Source: Hyphomicrobiales bacterium (GTDB lineage Bacteria; Pseudomonadota; Alphaproteobacteria; Rhizobiales; Rhizobiaceae). Taken from it: a stretch of 64,000 bases of DNA. Under the pieces are notes generated by a model that was not told the origin of the DNA, searched no databases, and saw nothing but the letters and a program-made list of their open reading frames with translations. Location of the stretch: positions 62,001 to 126,000 of the forward strand of contig UBYA01000025.1 in NCBI GenBank assembly GCA_900469615.1. The letters are read 5' to 3'. The position numbers and the translations under genes were made by a program. Below are positions 7,774-16,642 of this stretch, piece after piece (the stretch's first letter is position 1; every line of letters starts with the position of its first letter).

Positions 7774-8650
7774 ATTCGGTCGCGAACCAATCGCGAAAGA
7801 TCCGCACATTGGCCGAGTTCATCCGTGCCTGCGGGAAACAGAGATAGAAGCCTTCCCCCGATGTCTGCAGCCTACTTAAAGCGGGCTGCAGAATTCCTGC
7901 CGCGAGTTCGGTGCGCACATGGAGCTCGGGAACAACCGCCAGCCCCATGCCGCTAATGGCGCATTCCAGGATCATATCGAAGTTCGGCAAGCGCGGACCG
8001 TAGATGCGACTCTTGTAGTGTACGCCCGCCCCCCGCAGCCAATGCAGCCACAGGCTCGGGCGACTGGAATTCTGGATCAGCGGGTATTCCAGTAGCGCCT
8101 CGTCATTCGGCAACCCTCCCGATGGCACCAGCTTCGGCGCACCGACCACGATCAACTCCTCGTCGAAGAGCAATTGGCTGCGCGCTCCGCTCCAATTGCC
8201 CGTGCCGCGTAGAAATGCCAGATCCAGCTCGGATGCCGGGAAATCGAGATCGTGGCGGCAGGGATAGACCTCGAACCATGTTTGAGGATGCGCGGCTGCA
8301 AAGGCGGTCAGCATCGCCGCACCCCACCGCCGCATCAATGTCGGCGGAAAGCCGATTTTCAGCATGCTCTGCGCCTTTCGACCGCGGACGGCATCGATGG
8401 AGACATCTTCCAGCTTGTCGAGGAGGCGCGAAATCTCATCATAATAACGCGCGCCCTCCTCCGTCAGGATCAACTTAGGTCCGGCTCGCTCGAACAGGGT
8501 AAGACCAAGAAAATCCTCAAGGTTTTTTATCTGCCGGCTGATGCCGCTTTGCGTGATCCCCATGTCCTCTGCAGCCTTGGTAAAACTCAAGTGACGCACG
8601 GACGCATCGAATGCATGAAGGGCGCTCAAGGATGGCAGAAAACGGCGCAT
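7721..8650 (-). CDS. LysR-family transcriptional regulator (GcvA-like)
   Basis: About 309 residues from the ATG at 8650 (MRRFLPSLSALHAFDA). The N-terminal winged helix-turn-helix (LSFTKAAEDMGITQSGISRQIKNLE) is followed by a type-2 periplasmic-binding-like effector domain (LKIGFPPTLMRRWG onward). The LPSLSALHAFDA opening is typical of the GcvA/AmpR branch. It is divergent from the Lrp-led amino-acid operon across 112 bp, and its 3' end meets the TPP-enzyme relic. Its target could be either neighbour; the sequence does not decide. Confidence 0.88.
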   Translation of the reverse strand: MRRFLPSLSALHAFDASVRHLSFTKAAEDMGITQSGISRQIKNLEDFLGLTLFERAGPKLILTEEGARYYDEISRLLDKLEDVSIDAVRGRKAQSMLKIGFPPTLMRRWGAAMLTAFAAAHPQTWFEVYPCRHDLDFPASELDLAFLRGTGNWSGARSQLLFDEELIVVGAPKLVPSGGLPNDEALLEYPLIQNSSRPSLWLHWLRGAGVHYKSRIYGPRLPNFDMILECAISGMGLAVVPELHVRTELAAGILQPALSRLQTSGEGFYLCFPQARMNSANVRIFRDWFATEFTRRWQFLPLVYPLDQK

Positions 8651-8736
8651 GACGAAACTCCTATTGATCAGCATGAATAAAAGTCATGAAGAACCCATTT
8701 TTCAATGCTTTTCTTTGGGAAAGTTTAGCCCCAGTC

Positions 8737-8758
8737 TTCCCGCATAAAAAAGTGGGAA
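8737..8758. promoter_or_regulatory. Inverted repeat just upstream of the Lrp-type gene
   Basis: TTCCCGC (8737-8743), an A-rich 8-nt spacer, and GTGGGAA (8752-8758) form a 7-bp inverted repeat with one mismatch, 4 nt before the ATG at 8763. Its position over the ribosome-binding region suggests an autoregulatory operator, as expected for Lrp/AsnC proteins. This is inference from symmetry only. Confidence 0.35.
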
Positions 8759-8762
8759 CGAC

Positions 8763-9227
8763 ATGGACTACGGCGACAGCATTGACCGCAATCTGCTCAG
8801 CATCCTGGAGGAAAACGCACGCGTGACAGCCAGTGAATTGGCGCGACGTGTCGGTCTCGCGCGCTCAAGTGTCCAGGAACGTATCGAGCGATTGGAACGT
8901 CGCGGCGTCATCCTTGGCTATCGCGCGATCGTGGGTCGCCGTGAAATTGATCAAAGCGTTTCAGCCTATATCTTCATCACCACCGCCCTGCGCGCCACGC
9001 GAAGGCTGTTTACGGTATTGCGTGGGTATCCCGAGATCTCGACCGCCGATGCGATCAGCGGCCCGGCCAACATTCTCTGCCGTGTGAACGTCAATTTTTT
9101 GGAAGATCTGGAAGCGCTCATCGAAGAGCTTGCGCGGATCGAAGAAATCGAAAGCGTGACCTATTCGGTCGTGCTTTCCAACAAAATCAATCGCGAAAAC
9201 GCATTGATCGCCCGCAAGGCGCAATAG
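8763..9227 (+). CDS. Lrp/AsnC-family transcriptional regulator
   Basis: 154 residues, the usual length. An N-terminal AsnC-type helix-turn-helix (VTASELARRVGLARSSVQERIERLERRG) is followed by the RAM effector domain (ISGPANILCRVNVNFLEDLEALIEEL), which binds amino acids. It is the first gene of a run continuing into an amino-acid ABC transporter, a racemase and an amino-acid oxidoreductase, 22 nt upstream of the binding-protein gene. It is therefore the likely amino-acid-responsive regulator of this operon. Confidence 0.9.
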   Translation: MDYGDSIDRNLLSILEENARVTASELARRVGLARSSVQERIERLERRGVILGYRAIVGRREIDQSVSAYIFITTALRATRRLFTVLRGYPEISTADAISGPANILCRVNVNFLEDLEALIEELARIEEIESVTYSVVLSNKINRENALIARKAQ

Positions 9228-9249
9228 GGAATGAACAATCAACTGGGAT

Positions 9250-10089
9250 ATGACCATGAACAGACGTGACTTCGGAAGGGTAATGCTGCTTGCAGGCGCT
9301 GCTGCACTCCTTCCGCCCTCCGCACTTCTAGCAGCGACCGAAGGTCCGACACTCGAAGCGATCCGGGCGCGTGGCGCTCTGCGGATCGGCGTGTTTGCGG
9401 GCACCGAACCTTATTATCACAAGAATCTCGCAACCGGAGAGTGGGAAGGTTTCTGTGTCGCCATGGGGCACGACCTCGCGCAGTATATCGGCGTCAAGCT
9501 AGAATTGGTCGAGACGACCTGGGGCAACTCCGTGATCGATCTGCAAAGCAACAAGATCGACATCATGTTCGGGCTCAGCAACAGTCCGGAGCGCGCCAAG
9601 GTTGTCGACTTCACCAAGGCGCTGATGGACAATACCTTCACCCTCGTTGCCCGCAAGGATCTGGAGGTAACGAAGTGGGAAGAAATGAACAAGCCGGAGA
9701 TGCGGGTGGCCGTCGACCTCGGCTCGACGCAGGACAATTTCGCCCGCAAGAACCTGCCGAACTGCACGCTGGTCGCGCTCAAATCTGCCGATGAGACCAT
9801 TCTGGCGCTTCAGTCGGGTCGCGCCGATGCCATCATCCAGGTCGCGCTGCTTGCCGTCGTGACGACGAAACACCTTGCTCCAAACGTCAAACTCATCATC
9901 CCGGACCCTCACGGAAGCCAGCCGACCACGATCGGCGTACGCCGCGACCCGAATGGCGAATTCCGCGACTATGTCGATGCCTGGCTTGCGGAACGCCGCG
10001 GGCAAGGCAAGGTCTCAAGCTGGATTGTCGATAGCCTCGCGCTCGTCGGTGTCGACAAGGCTGCGCTGCCTGCAAACCTGACCTTCTGA
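9250..10089 (+). CDS. Polar amino-acid ABC transporter substrate-binding protein
   Basis: 279 residues, family-3 periplasmic binding protein. The N-terminus has a twin-arginine-like RRDFGRV followed by a hydrophobic stretch ending at LLAA. The mature part has the family's LRIGVFAGTEPYYHKN...WEGFCVAMGHDLAQYIG opening, DIMFGLSNSPERAKVVDFT hinge block and the DLGSTQDNFAR second-domain strand. Partners are the permease at 10814 and ATPase at 11467. The ligand is unknown; the neighbouring racemase and DadA-like enzyme suggest an amino acid, perhaps a D-form. Confidence 0.88.
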   Translation: MTMNRRDFGRVMLLAGAAALLPPSALLAATEGPTLEAIRARGALRIGVFAGTEPYYHKNLATGEWEGFCVAMGHDLAQYIGVKLELVETTWGNSVIDLQSNKIDIMFGLSNSPERAKVVDFTKALMDNTFTLVARKDLEVTKWEEMNKPEMRVAVDLGSTQDNFARKNLPNCTLVALKSADETILALQSGRADAIIQVALLAVVTTKHLAPNVKLIIPDPHGSQPTTIGVRRDPNGEFRDYVDAWLAERRGQGKVSSWIVDSLALVGVDKAALPANLTF

Positions 10090-10100
10090 CGGGCACGACC

Positions 10101-10814
10101 ATGTCCGTCTCTTCAGGTGCCCTTGGCATCATCATGCTGGATACGACGTTCGAACGTCCGCCTGGCGATGTCGGCCATGCTGCATCATGGCGCTTTCCGG
10201 TCAGGTTCCGCCGGGTGCGTGGTGCATCCGTTTCCCTCGTCGTCCGCGCGGGCGGCGAGGGTCTCGTCGACGATTTCGTCGCCGTGGGACGAGAGCTGAT
10301 CTCGGAGGGCTGCAGCGCGATTATCACGTCTTGCGGCTTCATGGCGCGCCACCAACGAAAGCTGGCCGAGGCGCTGGGCATGCCGGTGGCCGCCTCCAGC
10401 CTCATGCAGCTGCCCATGGTGGAAATGGCGCTCGGCGCAGGTCTACGCCCCGGTGTGATAACCTATGATGCAGCCAGCCTTGGTCCCGAGGTGTTCGAAG
10501 CTTGCGGGGCCGATCCATCCGTGCCCGTGCGCGGCGTGCCCGCCGGCGGCGCATTTCACGCGCTCATCGAGGGCTCTGCCGCATATGATCATGCAGCCTT
10601 GGAGACCGAGGTGATCGATACAGCCCGAAGGCTTGTCACCGAACATCCATCCGTCGGCGCCATCGTGCTGGAATGCACCAATATGCCGCCCTTTGCCCAG
10701 GCGATTTCGGCTGCCCTCGATCTCCCCGTCTTCGACATACTGACGCTTGGCGAGTGGCTTTTCACCTCAACCTCTCCCCGGACTTTCCGTCGGGTCGAAC
10801 AAAGCGCGCTGTGA
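10101..10814 (+). CDS. Asp/Glu/hydantoin-racemase-family protein
   Basis: 237 residues. Two cysteines in equivalent positions of the two lobes, AIITSCGF (near residue 79) and VLECTNMPP (near residue 192), match the paired catalytic cysteines of cofactor-independent Asp/Glu/hydantoin racemases. The gene lies inside an amino-acid ABC operon: 11 nt after the binding protein and overlapping the permease start by one base (TGATG). A racemase or isomerase acting on the imported amino acid is the likely role. Maleate isomerase and arylmalonate decarboxylase are other members of this fold. Confidence 0.75.
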   Translation: MSVSSGALGIIMLDTTFERPPGDVGHAASWRFPVRFRRVRGASVSLVVRAGGEGLVDDFVAVGRELISEGCSAIITSCGFMARHQRKLAEALGMPVAASSLMQLPMVEMALGAGLRPGVITYDAASLGPEVFEACGADPSVPVRGVPAGGAFHALIEGSAAYDHAALETEVIDTARRLVTEHPSVGAIVLECTNMPPFAQAISAALDLPVFDILTLGEWLFTSTSPRTFRRVEQSAL

Positions 10815-11470
10815 TGCAATATCAATGGGACTTCTCCAGCCTTTGGCAGTACCGCGGCCTGTTTCTTCAAGGCTTGGGCTACACGGTCGGCTTTACCGTT
10901 TTGACCATCGTCTCCGGAATCCTTGTAGGCACGGTTTTCGCTCTTGCCCGACTTTCGGGTTTGAAAATCGTCACCGTTCCGATCATGACGATCGTGGAGC
11001 TGTTTCGCTGTACGCCTGTCCTCGTGCAGTTGGTCTGGTGTTACTACGCCCTCCCCATGCTGGTCGGAATTCAGATCTCCCCTGCGATGGCAGCCTTCAT
11101 CACGCTGACCATGTACGGCGCCGCGTTCTACGCCGAGATCATTCGGGGCGGCATCGTCTCGATCGACGCCGGGCAATGGGATGCCGGCCGCGCGATCGGC
11201 ATGCGTCGAGGCCAATTGATGGCCAAGATCATCCTGCCGCAGGCGCTGCGCCGCATGGTGCCGCCGCTGGTCAACCAGTCTGTCCTGCAGCTCAAGAACA
11301 CCTCGCTTCTCTCCGTGCTCGCCGTGCCCGATCTGCTCTATCAAGGTCAGCTCGTGACGTCTGCCACCTACCGGCCGCTTGAAACCTATACTTTGATTGC
11401 ATTTGTCTATCTGGCGGTCCTGTTCCCAATGACACGCCTGGCGCACTGGCTGGAGGCTCGCAAGGCATGA
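10814..11470 (+). CDS. Polar amino-acid ABC transporter permease (HisM/GlnP type)
   Basis: About 218 residues from the ATG at 10814. There are several membrane helices, the N-terminal YTVGFTVLTIVSG helix, the family signature VELFRCTPVLVQLVWCYYALP and the EAA-type loop (YAEIIRGGIVSIDAGQWDAGRAIGM). A longer in-frame start would lie within the racemase gene and lacks a signal. Overlaps of 1 nt upstream and 4 nt downstream (ATGA) show tight coupling. A single permease suggests a homodimer. Confidence 0.9.
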   Translation: MQYQWDFSSLWQYRGLFLQGLGYTVGFTVLTIVSGILVGTVFALARLSGLKIVTVPIMTIVELFRCTPVLVQLVWCYYALPMLVGIQISPAMAAFITLTMYGAAFYAEIIRGGIVSIDAGQWDAGRAIGMRRGQLMAKIILPQALRRMVPPLVNQSVLQLKNTSLLSVLAVPDLLYQGQLVTSATYRPLETYTLIAFVYLAVLFPMTRLAHWLEARKA

Positions 11471-12261
11471 ATAGCAAGGTAGAGAGAACGGGCGGCGACG
11501 AATCAATGATCGAGGTCGTAGGCCTGAAGAAATCCTTCGGTCCTGTCGAGGTCTTGAAGGACATCAACCTTTCCGTACCGCGCGGTCAGGTCGTGGCGAT
11601 GATCGGGCCAAGCGGCTCGGGAAAGTCGACCCTGTTGCGCAGCCTCAATTTGCTGTCATTGCCGGATGCAGGCCGCATCACCATCGGCGGAAAGCGGATG
11701 GATTTTTCCGCAGGCCGGGTCGCCATGCGCGACCGGGATCTGGCAGCCTTCCGCGCCAATACAGGGATGGTGTTTCAAAACTTCAATCTGTTCCCGCATA
11801 TGAGTGTCATCGACAATGTGATGGTCGGCCCGGTGAGCGTGTTGAAACAGGACAGGGATTCCGCGCGGACCGTCGCCATGGAGCTTCTCGCCAAGGTCGG
11901 CCTGGTCGCGAAAGCCGATGCCCGCCCGGAGCAGCTTTCGGGGGGACAGAAACAACGCGTGGCAATCGCGCGGGCGCTCGCCATGAAACCGGAAGTCATG
12001 CTGTTTGATGAGGCCACCTCTGCCCTCGATCCGGCACTGGTCGGCGAGGTTCTGGCCGTCATCCGTCAACTCGCCGAGCAAGGCATGACGATGATCCTTG
12101 TCACCCATGAGATGGCTTTTGCCCGCGATGTCGCCGACACGGTCATCTTCATGCAGGACGGCTTCGTCATCGAGTCCGGTGATGCACGCCAGGTCATCAA
12201 CGAACCCCGCGAAACGAAAACGCGGGAATTTCTCAGCCATTTCCATGGCGGACTTTCCTGA
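11467..12261 (+). CDS. Polar amino-acid ABC transporter ATPase (GlnQ/HisP type)
   Basis: 264 residues. Walker A GPSGSGKST (near residue 47), Q-loop MVFQNFNLFPH, ABC signature LSGGQKQRVAIARALA and Walker B VMLFDEATSALD are all intact. The ATG at 11467 overlaps the permease stop; an internal Met at 11506 (MIEVVGLKK) is an alternative start that would remove a non-conserved 13-residue head. It energises import by the neighbouring permease and binding protein. Confidence 0.92.
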   Translation: MNSKVERTGGDESMIEVVGLKKSFGPVEVLKDINLSVPRGQVVAMIGPSGSGKSTLLRSLNLLSLPDAGRITIGGKRMDFSAGRVAMRDRDLAAFRANTGMVFQNFNLFPHMSVIDNVMVGPVSVLKQDRDSARTVAMELLAKVGLVAKADARPEQLSGGQKQRVAIARALAMKPEVMLFDEATSALDPALVGEVLAVIRQLAEQGMTMILVTHEMAFARDVADTVIFMQDGFVIESGDARQVINEPRETKTREFLSHFHGGLS

Positions 12262-12279
12262 GAGCAGGATAAAACGGCA

Positions 12280-13536
12280 ATGACAGGCAAGGTAATCGTG
12301 GTCGGCGCGGGCATTATCGGTGCCACCGCGGCATTGAGATTGGCAGAGGCTGGCTGGGATGTCGCACTTTGCGACGGCAACGCGCCGGGCAGCGAAGCCG
12401 GGGCAAGCTACGGCAATGGCGGCTGGATCAGCCCAGCCTCGATCATACCGATGAGCATGCCAGGTCTGTGGCAGAAGGTTCCCGGCTTCCTTCTCGATCG
12501 AAACGGGCCGCTGACGATCGATTGGAGGTCGCTACCGCAGCTGACACCCTGGCTCCTGCGGTTTTTGTGGGCCGGTGCCAGCAAGACCCGCGTGCGCCGG
12601 ACGGCGAAATTGCTGAGCTTCCTGCTGCACGATGGCCCCGAGCGACATCTGGAACTCGCGCGAAAGACCGGGCAGGAGCAGCTCGTTCTTCAAAAAGGGC
12701 TGCTCTACGCCTATCCCGACCGGGCTTCCTTCGAGGCCGAAGCACTAAGCTGGGAGCTGCGTCGAGAAAACGGCGTTGCATATGTGGAGTGGGACGAGAC
12801 CGAAATCCGGCAAAAGCTCCCGGCTTTAGGCCCTCCCTACCGGTTCGCCATCCATGTGGTCAACGGTGCCCATTGCCGCGACACCGGACGCTATGTGGCC
12901 GGCATTGTGCAAGCCGCCCAACGCAGGGGCGTGCAATTCTACCAGTCCGCCGTGACAGCCATCCTGGATGGTATGGCGCCGCAGGCCGTACTTGAGGGTG
13001 GCGAGACGCTATCTGCCGACCGCATCGTCGTGGCCGCGGGCATACATTCCGGCCGCCTGCTTCGCCCGCTCGGCGTGCGCATTCCGATGCAGAGCGAAAG
13101 GGGTTATCATGTGACCGTAACATCAGGGCAAACACCCTTCGAAATTCCCGTGATGCCGAGCACGGGCCGGATGGCCAATACGCCGACCAATATGGGTCTG
13201 CGCCTTTCGGGCCAAGTCGAGCTTGCAACGGTGAACAAACCTCCGAATTGGGAGCGCGCGCAGGTGCTGCAACGGCATGCCCTGGCGAGCTACCCCTATC
13301 TGTCGGCGGACAAGACACCCAACCTTCGTCTCTGGATGGGACATCGCCCATCCACGCCCGACGGACTCCCGGTGATCGGCCCGCTGTCGCGCCATCCCGG
13401 CCTGATCGCCGCATTCGGCCATGGACATGTCGGCATCGCGGCAGCTCCCAAAACCGCGGATCTGGTGCTCGACGCGCTGGAACGTCGCATCAGCGACAAC
13501 GCTTACGCCTTTCTACCCAGCCGTTTCGGTCAATGA
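12280..13536 (+). CDS. DadA-like FAD-dependent amino-acid dehydrogenase/oxidase
   Basis: 418 residues, DAO fold. The N-terminal dinucleotide-binding motif VVGAGIIGATAALRLAEAGWDVALCD is followed by the GSEAGASYGNGGWISPAS block typical of DadA-type D-amino-acid dehydrogenases, and the C-terminal FAD contact is in PVIGPLSRHPGLIAAFGHGHVGI. It is the last gene of the Lrp-led operon (18 nt after the ATPase). Oxidative deamination of a D- or N-substituted amino acid is likely; the preceding racemase could supply the D-isomer. The exact substrate cannot be read from the sequence. Confidence 0.85.
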   Translation: MTGKVIVVGAGIIGATAALRLAEAGWDVALCDGNAPGSEAGASYGNGGWISPASIIPMSMPGLWQKVPGFLLDRNGPLTIDWRSLPQLTPWLLRFLWAGASKTRVRRTAKLLSFLLHDGPERHLELARKTGQEQLVLQKGLLYAYPDRASFEAEALSWELRRENGVAYVEWDETEIRQKLPALGPPYRFAIHVVNGAHCRDTGRYVAGIVQAAQRRGVQFYQSAVTAILDGMAPQAVLEGGETLSADRIVVAAGIHSGRLLRPLGVRIPMQSERGYHVTVTSGQTPFEIPVMPSTGRMANTPTNMGLRLSGQVELATVNKPPNWERAQVLQRHALASYPYLSADKTPNLRLWMGHRPSTPDGLPVIGPLSRHPGLIAAFGHGHVGIAAAPKTADLVLDALERRISDNAYAFLPSRFGQ

Positions 13537-13673
13537 CTAACAGCCTATGCTGTAAGAGTTGCAAATTGTTGATTTCCGCGCAGAACTGAGCCGGTTATGG
13601 AGTGAACCCTTCGGGCTGAACCACGGGACACGGAAAACTGATACGCTGTGCGGGCCTCAATCGGAGAAGGCTC

Positions 13674-14035
13674 ATGAAGTCCCGAGGTCCATATCGACGG
13701 CATTCGACAACGTTCAAGTTGCAGTTTTGCCTGGATATCCGAAACGGCGGCATCGGAGGCGCGACACACAGCGCACTTATTGCGTTTCCGCCAACCTCAT
13801 TCAGTTGTGGCTGACGCAGCTCGATCGTGGTGAGCTAAACGATGAGGAGGCTGAGGCCAGTGTCATCGCCGAGTACGAGGCCCACATTGCGCGCGCTCGA
13901 ACGAAAGGTCGGCCAGCTCACGATGAAGCTCGACCTAGTTAAAAAACTTCGCGTCAGCCGATCGCCGGCGACAGCGGGAACTCCTCCATCATCACCGTTC
14001 ACCGACCTGTTCTGTCAGATGGGGATGCAAAATGA
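13674..14035 (+). pseudogene. IS3-family orfA (transposase helix-turn-helix subunit), frameshifted
   Basis: The reading starts in one frame (MKSRGPYRRHSTTFKLQF), moves to a second frame for ANLIQLWLTQLDRGELNDEE and EASVIAEYEAHIA, then to a third for LERKVGQLTMKLDLVKK and another shift for DSGNSSIIT up to a TGA at 14033-14035. Together these rebuild an IS3-type OrfA with its leucine-zipper region. Its end would overlap orfB by ATGA, as in intact IS3 elements. At least two frameshifts inactivate it. Confidence 0.75.
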
Positions 14036-14826
14036 TCGATCTCCCGAGAAACAGTTATTATTACGGATCAACTGCGTGAGCCTTGAACCTTGGGGATACC
14101 GAACTCTTTGCAATCATAGAGGACATCCAGGACGAGCTTCCCTGCTAAGTATACCGACGTGTAACGCACGAGCTTCGGCGGCAAGGCCTCCTCGTCAATC
14201 ACAAGCGGGTCGCTGGTGTCATGCGGGCCAACGGCCTCGGAATCAAGCCACGCAAGCCTTATGTGTGCACGACCGACAGCAACCACGATTCACAATCTAC
14301 CCGAACCTCTATCACAATGTGATCCCGGCGCGGCCCGATATGGTCTGGGTGGCCGACTTCATACATCCGTATCACCGTCGGCTTCTGCTATCTGGCCGTC
14401 ATTCTCGACGCCTGCAGCCGGAAAGTCGTTGGCTATGGCCTGTCAAAACGCCTGGATACGCCGCTGGCATTGGCGGCGTTGCATTCCGCGCTCGAGAACA
14501 GAAAACCTCCTCGCGGCTGCATTCACCATACGGACCGCGGGTGCCCAATATGCAAGTGAAAGCTATCGAAGAGCGCTCGATGCTGCTGGTTTACAAGGTT
14601 CCATGAGTGCTGTCGGCAACCCTTATCACAATGCGCAGGCAGAGAGCTTCATGAAGACCTTGAAAGTCGAGGACATCTACATCGCCGGCTACGAGACCTT
14701 CACTAACGTGGCCAAACGCTCGCCGAAGTTCATCGAGGGGATCTACAATGCTGAACGGCTGCACTCGGCCCTTGGCTACAGATCGCCAACAGAATTTGAA
14801 ACCCAATTCGCCCAGCAGGCGGCTTA
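14032..14826 (+). pseudogene. IS3-family orfB (DDE transposase), frameshifts and stops
   Basis: From the ATG at 14032 the frame has early stops. Later segments are recognisable: YIRITVGFCYLAVILDACSR (second DDE Asp region), ALHSALENRKPPRGCIHHTD (conserved HTDRG motif), then after a shift NPYHNAQAESFMKTLK (catalytic Glu), IEGIYNAERLHSALGY and FETQFAQQAA. This is the IS3 OrfB integrase-core catalytic domain, broken by several stops and at least one frameshift. Confidence 0.8.
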
Positions 14827-14907
14827 GTTCGAAGCGCCTCGCTAGTCCAGCTCGAGGGGTTCACTCCAAAACTGGCTCAGTTCCGCGTGGAAACCAACAC
14901 ACGCTCC

Positions 14908-15194
14908 CTATGCGGCCTCGGGCAGTTCGCTGATCAGTTTGTCGAGCGTGATCGGATAATGGTCTGATCCGAATGCCAGTCGTGTTGTAGATCGCGTTCG
15001 CGATCGCCGCCGAGCCCGAGTTCGCCGATACCCTTGGCCTTCATCGGCGACAACATTGGATCGGTCTCGTCCATGAAGATGACCTCCTGGAGCGGAATGT
15101 CCGCATGCACTGGCACCAGCCAAGTCATGGTTGACAAAGAAGCCGCGCCGCGTGTCGACGGCAAGTTCTTCCGACAATGCACCGCCGCTCCCAT
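14908..15194 (-). pseudogene. 3' fragment of a xanthine-dehydrogenase-family molybdopterin subunit gene
   Basis: Reading leftwards: LVPVHADIPLQEVIFMDETD and SPMKAKGIGELGLGG in one frame, then after a frameshift YPITLDKLISELPEAA and a stop at 14908. These are the C-terminal motifs (the KGIGE glutamate loop and terminal helix) of XdhA/YagR-type molybdenum hydroxylase large subunits. Only about the last 90 codons remain, with at least one frameshift, next to the right end of the IS element. No start or cofactor-binding domains remain. Confidence 0.7.
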
Positions 15195-15532
15195 GGTTCA
15201 GCCATCATTCGTCCATTTTTGAATCAAGGAGCGACCAATTTAAAGCGCCTCTTCGTCCAATTCGAATTAATATGCAACTTAATCATAGCGGAAGCCCTGT
15301 AAATTAAGATCTCGGTATGTTGCGCTACTATCAACTCACCCTCCCCGATCGACCCATGAAGCGCGCATGAGCATTCCCCATCGTCAAACGGATTACTTGG
15401 CAACCTATTAGCGAAATTTCGTCCGGTCCTTACGATTGAAAGCTTTCTCTTCCCTTTTGAAGCCAGAGTGCAACCTATCAGATCCACCATAGTGTCACCG
15501 CGCTATATTGGGAGCCGGACAGGAGAATCGCA
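15195..15532. other. 338-bp stretch with no recognised gene
   Basis: AT-richer than its surroundings. A small minus-strand frame (15224-15490) shows no family resemblance, signal peptide or ribosome-binding site and is not called. The last 40 bp hold the Shine-Dalgarno (AGGAGA) and GTG start of the following monooxygenase gene. It probably contains the promoter of that gene, but no convincing -35/-10 pair was seen. Confidence 0.5.
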
Positions 15533-16642
15533 GTGAGAATTTTGATCGTTGGCGCGGGAATAGCAGGTCTGGCGGCTGCCAGAGCTTTGGAGATCAAGGG
15601 TTACCGACCCGAAATCGTCGAACGTAGCACCTCGCTCAGTATCGCCGGGCAAAGTATTTTCCTTCTGGGCAACGCAATGCGTGCATTGGGCAATCTTGGA
15701 CTTGGCAACGAGGTGGCATCTTTCGCTTACCCGATCTCCGCCCAGACGATCATGTCCGCGCGTGGCAAGGTTCTGCATCATGTTGCTACCGATTCCGTCT
15801 GGAAGGATTGCGGCCCCTGTGTCGCTTTGCTGCGCAGGTCGCTGGCGAACGCGATGCGGAGTTCGTTGAGGGATACTCACATCGAATTCGGTACAACTGT
15901 TATGCATTCTATTCCGCGTCTTGATCGACGCGACGTCTACTTTTCCGATGGTCGCGTGGCCGGCTACGATCTCGTCATCGGGGCGGACGGAATACGCTCA
16001 TCAACGCGAGCCGCGACGTTTTCAGCATCCGCGACGCGAGCCACAGGGTTGTCTGCATGGAGGCTCGTCACTGACAATGAGTACGGCATCGATAGCTGGA
16101 CTGCCATGCTCGGGGCCGGCCGGACATTGCTGGCCATCCCAACAAGCGGCTCGAAGCTGTACCTCTACGCAGACTGTTCGACCAAGGAGTTCGGCGATGG
16201 GTCCGTCGGCACTCTTAAGAAACTCTTCGTGGACTTCGCCGCTCCCCTCGCTCCCCTCGTCGCCAATCTAGATGAGAGCATCGAAATCCACCGCTCGAAT
16301 ATCGAAGAGGTTTCGCACCACGATCACATTGCCGACCGGCTCGTCCTGATCGGGGACGCGTCACACGCATCTTCGCCAAGCATGGCGCAGGGTGCAGGGA
16401 TGGCGATCGAAGACGGCGTCGTCCTGGCGAATTGCATCGCAAACGAGCACTCGATGCACGCGGCCCTTGCCCGCTTCCGCGAATTGCGCAAGCCACGGAT
16501 CGAGTGGGTCCAGAAGCAAAGTCAGGCACGAGACAAGCTAAGGCAGGCCCCCGGCTTCGTTCGCAACACATTGCTCCGAACCCTCGGAAACAAAATGTAC
16601 CATCGTTCCTACAGCCTCCTGTTGGAGCCCCTCGTTTTGTAA
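15533..16642 (+). CDS. FAD-dependent aromatic-ring-hydroxylase-like monooxygenase
   Basis: 369 residues from a GTG at 15533 with AGGAGA 6 nt upstream. It is a PHBH-type (group A) flavoprotein: GAGIAGLAAARALEIKGY Rossmann motif at the N-terminus, the DLVIGADGIRSSTR motif near residue 145 and the GDASHASSPSMAQGAGMAIED FAD-ribityl motif near residue 278. Such enzymes hydroxylate aromatic or related substrates with NAD(P)H and oxygen. No regulator or transporter partner adjoins it, so the substrate is unknown. Confidence 0.88.
   Translation: MRILIVGAGIAGLAAARALEIKGYRPEIVERSTSLSIAGQSIFLLGNAMRALGNLGLGNEVASFAYPISAQTIMSARGKVLHHVATDSVWKDCGPCVALLRRSLANAMRSSLRDTHIEFGTTVMHSIPRLDRRDVYFSDGRVAGYDLVIGADGIRSSTRAATFSASATRATGLSAWRLVTDNEYGIDSWTAMLGAGRTLLAIPTSGSKLYLYADCSTKEFGDGSVGTLKKLFVDFAAPLAPLVANLDESIEIHRSNIEEVSHHDHIADRLVLIGDASHASSPSMAQGAGMAIEDGVVLANCIANEHSMHAALARFRELRKPRIEWVQKQSQARDKLRQAPGFVRNTLLRTLGNKMYHRSYSLLLEPLVL

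Larger units (their letters stand above)
13567..14899 (+). mobile_element. Complete but degenerate IS3-family insertion sequence
   Basis: 1333 bp bounded by 43-bp terminal inverted repeats (13567-13609 and 14857-14899) with 5 mismatches; the inner 27 bp have only two. The outer ends begin TGTTG. It carries relics of overlapping orfA and orfB transposase genes with several frameshifts and stops, so it cannot supply its own transposase. No direct target repeat is visible at the edges (AAT on the left, CAC on the right), suggesting an old insertion or a later rearrangement. An XDH-family gene fragment abuts the right end. Confidence 0.85.

Noticed and set aside
15224..15490. Minus-strand frame of 88 codons
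   Set aside because: No ribosome-binding site, family resemblance or context; probably chance in a gene-poor stretch.
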